The position numbers were made by a program, and so were the translations under genes. The notes under the pieces are model-generated. The model worked only from the letters and a program-made list of their open reading frames with translations, searched no databases and was not told where the DNA came from. 64,000 nt of DNA from Gonium pectorale (taxonomy: Eukaryota > Chlorophyta > Chlorophyceae > Chlamydomonadales > Volvocaceae). Location of the stretch: assembly GCA_001584585.1 (NCBI GenBank), contig LSYV01000030.1:535507-599506 (forward strand), in the 5' to 3' direction. Positions 54,886 through 64,000 of the stretch are shown here, one piece after another. Positions within the stretch are counted from its first letter, which is position 1. Every line of letters starts with the position of its first letter.

Positions 54886-57800
54886 ATGGCGACCGGTTGG
54901 CTTCGCGGCGTTGTTAAGGAGGTTGTGTCTGGGGACACTCTGGTGATCGCTGCCAACACCAAGGGTCCCGGACCTGCGCCCGAGAAAAGGATTACCCTGT
55001 CCTCGCTGATCGCGCCCAAGCTGGTAGGAGCATCTTTCATACATATGCACGTTACATGGCGCGCTGTCGTCATTGTCCTTGGTCGGGCCAAGGGCCCGAT
55101 CGAAAATGATCTGGCGACTGACTGGTTTCCAATCTAACTCGGGACTCGACTTGTCGCTTCAGGGCAAGCGCGATGGGAGCGCTAAGGACGAGCCCTTTGC
55201 CTGGGAGTCGCGCGAGTTCCTGCGCCGGAAGTGCATTGGTCAGGTGAGGTGTCGCGTCAGCTCGGCCACTCACGTAGCAGCGATTCATCGACACTGGACA
55301 GGTATCTGGGCTAAGGCACCCCACACTTCCGAATCTTGTACCTGCGGCCCTTATCATCCACAGGTGCTACATACACCCAGCGAAGCTGCGCAGTAGCCCA
55401 CGGTCCCCTGTAACCGTGGTCCCCTGCCTCGTTTGTGCCAGACCCGCCTGCCCTGCCCACGGCTAGCTTCTTCCCCAATGCACAGCACAACCCCGTTCCT
55501 CCGTCCCACCTCTTCCCCGCCCTTCCGGACAGCCCTGCGTGTTCCGCGTGGACTATGTGGTGGAGGCCATCGGCAACCGGGAGTTCGGCTCGGTGTTCCT
55601 CAACCAGCAGGACAATGTGGCCATGGCTGTCGTGGCGGCAGGGTGGGCCAAGGTGCGCCGACTGCGGCGCGCGGGCCGGTGCCCTTGCGGGGCTGCGCAA
55701 CGGGGCCCTTCTCTCTCCCAAGTCATGTGGGATAGTCGCACAAGCAGCTGCCGCACATCGACGAAGAGCGGGTGTTCACGGGCGTATTGTGCAGCCCAGG
55801 TGACTCTTTCGCCTTGATCAATGCCTGGGAGGTTGCCCTGTCCCGGGCTTCCTTCTTCCGTATGATGGCGGAACCCCTTTGCTTCAACCGCTTGCGCCTC
55901 ACTGCCCCCTTCGCCAGGTCCGGCCGGGCGGCAAGGAGCAGAGCCCCTATCTGGAGGACCTGAAGCGCGCCGAGGAGGCCGCGCAGTCGGCCGGCGCGGG
56001 CCTGTGGACCAAGGACCCCAGCCGCACATCGCGCGCCGTGCGCGAGACCGCCGGGCCGGTGGGTGCGGGCACCGGGGAGCTGTGTCGTGAGAAGCACCGC
56101 TGCGACGGCGCGGCTCTGACAGCAGGACGTCCACGGTCTGGCACGTCACCACACACCTCTCCGCCGTTACACGCATCGCCCGTAGCCGACCCGTCGAAAT
56201 GTGTCTCCCGCTTGTATCATTCGTGTTCTTCCCTTCTATTGTACCCGCCACCAACGCGCCCATCTGCCCACCCACCCACTCACCCGCCCGCACCGTCACC
56301 CGCTCCGTGCGGTGCAGGAGGACGACGTGGGCAACGCGCTGCTGTCGCGTGTGGGCAAGGGCGGCTCGGTGGACGCCGTGGTGGAGGCGGTGCTCAGCGG
56401 CTCCTCGCTGCGCGTCAGCCTGCTGCCCAGCGGCACCATCTCGCTGCTGGTCAATCTTGCGGGCGTGCAGTGCCCCTCCATGGGCCGGAGGGTGGGTGGC
56501 TGCTGAGTGCAGGGGCGTGCCGGGCCAGGGGTGCAGGGGGCGTTAGGCCAAAGGGGGGCGCGGCAAGGGCCACGTGTCGGGAAGGGGCAGGGAACGTATC
56601 AGCGCGCGCGGTTTCCTGCGGTCATGGGAAAATGACCGGGCCCGGTGTCCACCGGCGCGTCTTGCTGTTGGTGAATCCAGCCGCTGCCTTTCACACTGTG
56701 GAGGCTGGGTTTAGGAGGTGGGCTGTAGAAACGGTTGATCTTGCGGGGCTCCGTGGCGAATCCTACCAAGACGATTGGAGGAATAAGCACCCGGGGACAG
56801 AGCGTGCCAAGCTGAACGACCATAGGCGCACGCGACGGGCCTTGGTGTTTTGTCAATCCTACGAGAAGCCCACGTCTTCTCCTCTTAGGTTGGCGCTGTC
56901 ACGCCCGATGTCGCGCCCGCACGCAGGCCGCGGCACCCGAGGCGGCCCCTGCTGGCGAGGAGGGTGCCGCCCCGGCTGCGCCCACCGCGGCCTCCATTGC
57001 TGCCAGCAGTGCCGCTGAGCCCTACGCCCGGGAGGCTAAGGCCTTCACGGAGGCGCGCATCCTCAACAGGTGGGCGCCCAGGCCGCTGTCGAGGGACGAA
57101 AGCAGCCGCATGCGTGCATTCGGCGCTCAGGGACGGGCGACTGGAAAGGATTCAGCCTTGCAGAGGGTTGGGATCGGGGTGGGGGGGGTGTTGCTACGGG
57201 GTCCATGCGTGCCCACCATTGTCAAATACGAAGGCCGGGTGACTTGGTCTAAGTGCATCGGAAGGGAAGCGGGCACGGTATGCCCACCTGACGACAGCGG
57301 GGCTTGCGGGGCTTCGAGGGGCATGGCAAGACCTGCACGGCATGGCTTGATCGTGACGTCCACCAGACCAGCAGCCACCCCCAGGCAAATGCGCAGGGCG
57401 CCCCAGGATGCAACCCGCGCCCTGCCCCCCTCAGGGATGTCAAGCTGGTCCTGGAGGGCGTGGACAAGTACGGCAACATCTTCGGTACGGTGCTGTACAC
57501 GCCGCCCGCTCCGCTGCCGGCTGCCCCGGCGGCCCCCGCCGAGGGCGAGGCGCCCGCTCAGGAGCACCTGGCGGAGCAGCTGCTGAAGCAGGGCCTCGCC
57601 AAGGTGCGCAATGGCGATGGCTCTGTCCCCGGAGCTGCGGCGAAGCCACCGCTGGATTAGCACAGAAGTAGACCGGGGTGGTAGCTGGGGTTTGGGGCAG
57701 GAGCCGGCGGGCTCTGCAACGTGGACGTGTGGAGGTACGACGGCTCAGGCGGGCGCGTCGGGCGGGCGCTAGCTCAGGGCCGGACGGGCACTGCAGTTAG

Positions 57801-60800
57801 CCAGTTACTCAAGCAGGGAGTCGCCAGGGTGCTGGCTGTCCGACGTTAATGGGGAAAGGAAACGTTGGCGTGGAGGGAAGGGGGTGTTCCTGGGCCTGGG
57901 TTGTTGCTCTGAGTGCATGCATAGTAGAGCGTGTCACTGTTGCAGCAGGGGGGTTGTGCACTTTGCGCGAATGGGGATGTGCTCCCTCCCGGCTCAAGCA
58001 CCGCCGTCCGCCTGTGCGCCTGCTGCCTCCCGCCCCGGTGCAGTGCGTGGAGTGGTCGCTGGGCCTGATGCCCACCTCCGCAGCCTTCAAGCTGCGCGAC
58101 GTGGAGAAGGCCGCCAAGGCGGAGCGGCGGGCCATGTGGACGGGCTACGTGCCCGCGCCCACCAACCAGACCAAGCTGTCGGACAACTTCAGCGGCAAGG
58201 TGGGGACCTGCAGGAGGCGGGCGACCGGGCAGGCGGACGGACGGAAGCCTTGGGAGGCGTGAATAGGCGATTGGTCGGGAAGGACGACGTCTGGCGACTA
58301 ACCCTACGCTGCCGGAACAACAGGTAACAAATACCTCCCTACGTCTTCTTGTCACCGCAGGTCGTCGAGATCGTGAGCGGCGACTGCGTGGTGGTCAAGG
58401 ACGCGGCGAGCGGGCTGGAGCGCAGGGTCAACCTGTCCAGGTGGGCCCAGGGCGGGAGGGAGGGGGGCAGGCAGGCTTGGAGTGGAGCTGTAAGACAGAC
58501 GCTGGATGGACTTCGGGGCGGAACAAGAGGATATGGCATATGGGCGAACGGCGCGCGGATCGGAAGACACGGGAACCATGCGCCAGGGTCTGGTGGGGTG
58601 CGGTTGCGCCCATAGCGCGGCCTGGGAGGGGCGTGAATGCTTAGCAGTTGCATCCTGCTGGCAAGTGCATGTGCTGGGAACGGGCGGCAACTGGGGCTTC
58701 GCGGTTCAGAGCGCTCGCATGCTCCTGACCAAATGACCGCATGGCCGGTGGCACAAACGGCACCGTGGGAGCGGTCGGCTGGATGATGTACCAAAACAAC
58801 GTATTATCCAATTTTACCAGTATGATTGACGAAATGATGTCATAACAGTATTCGTACTGTCTGACAGCCTCCAGCTCCCACAAAGCCCACGACCCCATGT
58901 GGCTGCACGAGCACCGTACTGCACGCCGACGCGGCCAGAGAGCCGCTCCCCAGCTCCTTGGGACATACGCTGCTGGCCTCCAGCTGGTCGTTGTTCATTC
59001 CCCTTTCCCTTCAACTCCCCGGCTCCTTGCCCATCTCCAGACACCCACGGTCATCCCAACGCACCCACCCAACCATCTGCCCGTTGCCCTCGCCTCACTC
59101 CCACCGCAAACACACGCAAACACCCCGCGCGTTCCCTCCGCGCGCAGCATCCGCGCCCCCCGCCCGCCCGCCCGCGACCGCCCCGCCGAGGCGTGGGCCT
59201 CGGAGGCCAAGGAATTTCTGCGCAAGCGCATCATCGGCAAGCCGGTCGAGGTCAAGATGGAGTACACCCGCAAGGTCCTCACACGTGAGCCGGTGTGAAC
59301 GAACCTTGGCTGCGGGGCGGGAGGAACGACGGGCAGGGGAGTTGGAACTCGTGGGCTGCCCACACGCGGATGCCTCCGGGGGAAAAGGGGTAGGCCTCAG
59401 TCCCTTGGTGCTGTTACTCACAGCCGTCGCAAGGCGCGCCTCTGAGCAACTGCCGATACCCCCTTCCCCCCGTGCTTCGCTTGGCCCCCCTCACCTGCAG
59501 CCGAGATGCAGATTGCTGGAGAGGCTGAGCGCCTCATGTCGTTCGGCAACGTAGAGCTGGTGCCGGAGAAGGTGAGCCGCAACCGGGGACGAGCACGGGG
59601 CCGGGGGGGAGCTTGCCGGTTTCAGGAGAAGCGGAGGGGGGCTGGAGCAGGGATTGCAGTACTGCAAATGGGGCGGAGACGGTGCATGCCGGGTTGCAAG
59701 GGCAACGGGGCCCATGACGCCATGAGCGGTGTGTGTGTGTGTGTGTGTGTGTTGGGAGTGGGGTGGATCAGGGGCAAAGACGGAGCTAGGAGCGGATAGA
59801 AGACCGCATCCCCGCTGACGACGCAGCATCGAGGAGAGCAGGTTCCTGCCCTCTGGCCACCTCTGCCGACACCCCACTCTTCTCTCTCCGCACCGCCCGG
59901 ACCTGCCGGTGGCTGCGCAGGGCGAGGAGAAGCAGAACGTGTCGGAGATGGTGGTGGCCCGCGGCTTTGCGACCGTCATCAAGCACCGCACCGACGAGGA
60001 GCGCAGCTCCGTCTACGAGAAGTGCGTCGGGTCGGGTCGTGGCTCTGCGTGCTGGGCGCATGCATGTGCCCGCATGGTCTCTTGGTGCAGTGGTGCCCAG
60101 TCCGTCGCTCTTTGCATCCCGTGTGGGGCGTCCCTGGGTCGGGCGAAATGCGGGCCGGAGGGGATGTGTGCTGTGTAATCGGACTTCTCTTCGAGGGGGC
60201 CCTGGGACTGTGTCCGGTCCTTGGTGCTGGCTTTCATCTGCCCTTCCCGGTGGCCAGCCCCCGCATGCGCCGACCCCCACTGCCCCCACCCTCCGACCAG
60301 GCTGGTCGCGTGCGAGGAGATGGCCAAGTCCTCCAAGCGCGGCGTGCACAGCGCCAAGGAGCCGCCCGCCAACCGCGTCAACGACGTCAGCACGCCCGGC
60401 TCGGCGGCGCGCGCCAAGCAGTACCTGCCCTTCTTCCAGCGCGCGGGTGAGCGCCGCCCCGCCCCGCCCCGCCCCGCCCCGCGGAATGCCGCAGCTCCTC
60501 CCGCGTGTCCTCTCTCACGCCTCGGCAAACCCTTGGCCGGGCTTCACTGCACATGTATGGCCTACGCGCATGGCGGTTGTCCCTCACCCGTCGATGCGTA
60601 CCACGCGGCACGCCCCAGGCAGCACGCCACCCGGATTGAGGAAGCGAAAGCGCTCTCATGTACGGCTGCGGCCCTGCGTGCCCGAAGTCGAAAGACTCAT
60701 GTCTCCCTCAAAGCCACCCGGTCCCGCCCGCCCGCCCGCCCTCAGGCAAGATGGCCGGCATCGTGGAGTATGTGCTGAGCGGCCACCGCCTGCGCGTGCA

Positions 60801-63744
60801 CGTGCCCAAGGAGGGCGTCACCATTGTTTTCGCGCCCTCGGGCATCAAGACGCCCGCGCGCCCGCAGCCGGCCGGCAACGGCAAGCCCGCCGTGCAGGTG
60901 GGTGGGTGCTAACGTGCAGGCGCCGGCCAGCTCTATCGGTGATTTGACCGTCTGGGGTTGACGAAGTCCATCGCTCGTGCTTGGTCCAGGTGTTCTCTTC
61001 CGCCCTCCGAACGGTGCTTCCCCCACCTCCTCCCGCAGGGCGAGCCCTTTGCGGACGAGGCCTTTGCGTTCACTCGCGAGGTCATGATGCAGCGCGACGT
61101 GGAGATCAGCATCGAGACCATGGACCGCGGCGGCACCTTCCTGGGCTCCATCACGCTGGCGCCGCAGCAGGGCGCGCCCGCGGCCGCGCGGCCCTACAAC
61201 TTTGCCCTCGCGCTGCTCAGCAAGGGTGAGAGGCCACGGCCCCTTTTTGAATGTGGAAGTTGCCGGGGCGCCAAGCCTTCACATATGGGCTGCCAGATTC
61301 TTGCTTTGCCCAAATGATGGAGAGGCAACTCTGGAATGGGAGCGAATGGGCCGGTCCGTACAATCGGCTTTGCAGAGGCCGTGTGCCTCATCCGGCGCCC
61401 TGACCACCGCCCAAACCGCCCGCCCCTCTGCCTCCGCCTCCCAGGCCTGGCCCGGCTGCAGCCCAACATGGACCCCTCCCGGCTGCCCGACGGGACCGAG
61501 ATGGCGCGCCTGCAGCAGAGCGCCAAGGAGCAGCGGCTCAAGGTGGGTTGGGGGACGGGGTCGGGGGACGGGGTGCCACCATTTCCCCACTTGATGCGGC
61601 CATTGGTGACGTGAATTGGTGGCGCCGATGGCTTACAACTCACCCCAGACACATCCTGAAGCCAAGGGCAGAGCCTGTGAATGCGCTTGGCTCGTTGCCC
61701 CTGAACGTCTCAACACACCCTGCATAACCGCAATCCGCTGGGTCCCGAATATGATATTGGGAGCACCCTTGCTAGCTAGCCCACAGGCGAATCTTTGTCG
61801 AAGGCAACAGCCTGCAGACCCCCATATGCGTATTTCGGTTCGAACGTAGTCATGATAGTGAGTGCCGGGTGCTAATCGGGTTGCAGATCTGGGAGAACTG
61901 GACGCCAGAGATGGACCGGGAGGACGGCGGCGACGACGACGAGGGGTATGAGGCCAACGGAGCCGCCGCTAGCGGCAGCAACGGAGCGGCGGCCGCGCCC
62001 GCGGGCAGCTTTGCGGCGGCGGCCAGCGGCAGCGGCGGCACCTCCACGTCGGCGGCGGCACGGCCTGGCGGCGCCCGCGGCGGCGAGGTGCTGAAGGTGA
62101 CGGTGACGGAGGTGGTGGACGCCAGCGAGTTCTACGTGCAGGTGAGGGTGGGGGCCGGGGTTGGATAGGGGAAGTGGTACGAAAGAGCGTGTGGGCTTAA
62201 TATGTTCCATGCTGGGCCGGTTGCGTGGGCGTTGGGGGATGTGGGGTTATAATGTGTTGTTGCACGTCTGCGAGCTACGCCGCTTCCACCTAATGCCCTC
62301 CACCTGCTTGCTAGCACCTTCTCAGTGCTGTAGTATCTCAAACCCCAGGCCCCCGTGACCGCCCCTACGCCCGCGCCCCCCAGGTGGTTGGGGAGCCGCG
62401 TGTGGCCTGGCTGACCGAACAGCTGTCCGCCACGTCCCTCGGGGACGCACCGCCCATCCCGCCGGAGCTCAAGACGGGCTCCAGCTGCCTCGCCCAGGTG
62501 GGGCCGCGCGAGCGTGTGTGTGCGTGTGTGTGTGTGTGTGGGGGGTGTCTTGATGGGGTGCTGCGAGGGAGGGGAGGGCAGGGGCGTGTGCTAATTGGTC
62601 AACGCTGAAGGAAGGGTTAGCGGTGCAAGGACCAGAATAAGCCGGCCGATGCCGAGCCGGAGACGAGGACGAGCAGCCGGCGTAGGTGTGGGGTGAGAGC
62701 CGAGGGTGTTCGTATTTCGGGGAGGCTGCATGTTGTGTAGACGGGGACCTTGCTCTCTGCACCAATACATCATCAGATTGCCGTATGTGCTCCCCTCCGT
62801 GTTTGCCTTTGTACCCCTGCTCCTCACGCTGCTGCGTACTGCACGTGCCCGTACACCCGTACTGCAGTACTCCCTGGACGGCTGCTGGTACCGCGCTTAC
62901 GTGGAGCGCGTCAACCGCAGCGAGCCCATGTACGACGTGTACTTCATCGACTACGGCAACCGGGAGAAGGTGCCCAGCAACAAGGTGGGTTGGCGGGGCG
63001 GAGCCAGGGGCAGATCATGCTGGAGCCAGTCCACTCTGGGCTGACAGGCCGGCCTACTGTTACTTCACTCCAGCTTCTGCCCCGCCCACCTCCCTTTCCC
63101 ATGCTTCCTCTCCCTGTGCCCTCCCGTCGGCCCCTACCCCGCAGGTCCGCACCATGGACTCGACCCTTGCGGCCGTGCCGCCCCAGGCCATCCCCTGCTG
63201 CCTGGCGCACATCAAGGTGCCCGAGGCGGGCAGCGACTGGGCCGCGGACGCGCGCGCCTGCCTGACGGGCCTGCTCAGTGGGGGGCGGCCGCTGCTGGCG
63301 CACGTGGTGGGTGGCGGAGTACGGGGTGGGGGAACAGGGCGGGGTGGTAGAAGGCGGGGAGGGGGGCGGGGGCGGCCGGACTTTGTGGCTGGCGTTGGGC
63401 GGGAAGGAGTCGGCCGTCGCGCCATCCACTGAGGGTGCCAAGCTGCCTGGCGGGAGGCCTGGGGCCAGGTTGAGGCCATTCGCATGCCGAGGTGTGGCAC
63501 CTGCCCAACAAGTCAGGTGCCAGAGCCAATTGAAGCTGTTGACGGGGTGTGGGCGGACCGTGACACAGCGCACCTCTTCCACAATTAACGCCCAGTCCTC
63601 CGCTGTGCTGCTCTCCGCAGGTGTCGCGCGAGCGGCCCGACCCGCGCGCCGCCTCCAAGCACCCCAAGTCCAAGAACGGCAAGATCACCGCGGTGCTGGT
63701 GGAGCCCGAGACCAACACCAACATCGCCGTGGAGATGCTGCTGG
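54886..63744 (+). CDS. TSN1: Tudor-SN (SND1) RNA-binding protein, 3' end beyond window
   Basis: Twenty-one exons: 54886-55023, 55163-55243, 55533-55652, 55918-56058, 56318-56491, 56927-57069, 57435-57603, 58044-58199, 58361-58440, 59148-59284, 59501-59571, 59921-60021, 60301-60446, 60746-60897, 61039-61225, 61445-61542, 61887-62141, 62384-62497, 62868-62984, 63145-63306, 63621-63744. They encode 955 residues and end in phase 1, so at least one short exon lies beyond the window. Four staphylococcal-nuclease-like domains occupy about 1-160, 180-375, 376-540 and 555-705, with recurring VxxVxSGDxxxV, EAKxFxxxRIL and REVMMQRDVEI motifs. A Tudor domain follows (WYRAYVERVN, VYFIDYGNREKV, about 820-860), embedded in a fifth SN-like domain. 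Tudor-SN is a cytoplasmic RNA-binding protein acting in RNA decay, stress granules and small-RNA pathways. Ala/Gly/Ser-rich insertions sit in SN2 and before the Tudor domain. Exon phases agree throughout. Confidence 0.96.
59728..59752. repeat. (GT)n microsatellite in a Tudor-SN intron
   Basis: About twelve GT dinucleotides in the intron between exons 11 and 12 of the Tudor-SN gene. Confidence 0.93.
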
Positions 63745-64000
63745 GTGAGCCGGGCGTCGGGTGCTGCGGCAGGGTTGCGTGTCAACGGTTGACATTATAT
63801 CACTATTCTCCTACAGCACTTTTTCCCGTCCGGCAGAGGTCTCTATTCCATAGGTGTACCCCGAGTCTTCCTTCTGTGGTCACAGGAGGGTCCTTCTTCA
63901 CAGTTAACCTCTTGGGACCTCCACGGCTCGGTTGCCAATGCCGCTACCCTTTTTGTTTCTCCATTCAACACCCTTCGCGGGCGGCCCCTCCCAATCTCCC
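63745..64000 (+). other. Last visible Tudor-SN intron
   Basis: Begins with a GTGAGC donor at 63745. No in-phase exon was recognised before the window ends. Confidence 0.6.

Noticed and set aside
1..64000. Endogenous viral or intact transposon insertion
   Set aside because: No capsid, polymerase, reverse transcriptase, transposase or integrase motif, and no long terminal repeats, were seen in any frame.

Overview
The window looks like a piece of nuclear genome from a green alga of the Chlamydomonas/volvocine type. The DNA is GC-rich, the genes are cut into many short exons by introns of roughly 60-500 bases with GTG(A/C/G)G-type donors and pyrimidine-rich CAG acceptors, and intergenic DNA carries GT/TG, CATC and GGGGA microsatellites. 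A TGTAA poly(A) motif of the Chlamydomonas kind follows one gene. Relics of large ankyrin-like, MYND and RING families lie between the genes. No prokaryotic operon, CRISPR array, rRNA or tRNA was seen. A 20-base run of N at 41059-41078 marks an assembly gap.

Layout. 1-2 kb: ankyrin-like relic (minus). 2.1-2.4 kb: possible small mitochondrial protein (plus). 2.7-5.9 kb: TMEM205/DUF4149 membrane protein (plus). 8.4-9.2 kb: RING protein (minus). 9.8-12.9 kb: unrecognised membrane-anchored protein with a predicted ectodomain, six exons (minus). 12.9-17.6 kb: relic-rich spacer with an ankyrin-like fragment and a damaged second RING copy. 17.6-27.0 kb: long coiled-coil protein, about 25 exons (minus). 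28.9-31.6 kb: CFAP97/hemingway-family ciliary protein (minus). 33.2-35.1 kb: Mediator subunit MED20 (minus), divergent from a FAM185A-like DUF4097 protein at 35.5-39.9 kb (plus). 40.5-41.3 kb: MYND-finger gene fragment (plus). 43.9-53.0 kb: kinesin with a long coiled coil and C-terminal ankyrin repeats, 20 exons (minus). 53.6-54.2 kb: frameshifted ankyrin-like relic (plus). 54.9 kb to beyond the window: Tudor-SN (plus), lacking only its last exon(s).

Exon models were built by hand from reading frame, splice sites and phase. In the six complete models (TMEM205, the unknown ectodomain protein, CFAP97, MED20, FAM185A-like, kinesin) all exon lengths sum to a multiple of three and all phases agree. 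The Tudor-SN phases also agree as far as the window goes. The 5' ends of the RING and coiled-coil genes are unresolved.

Functionally the genes are mixed: transcription (MED20), RNA metabolism (Tudor-SN), organelle or membrane proteins (TMEM205-like, FAM185A-like), and a loose group with proven or possible cytoskeletal or ciliary roles (CFAP97, kinesin-ankyrin, long coiled coil). There is no operon logic. The only tight pair is the divergent MED20/FAM185A promoter. The most unusual items are the kinesin (internal motor, Gly-rich insertion after switch II, ankyrin tail), the unknown ectodomain protein, and the coiled-coil gene assembled from phase-0 exons of recurring size.
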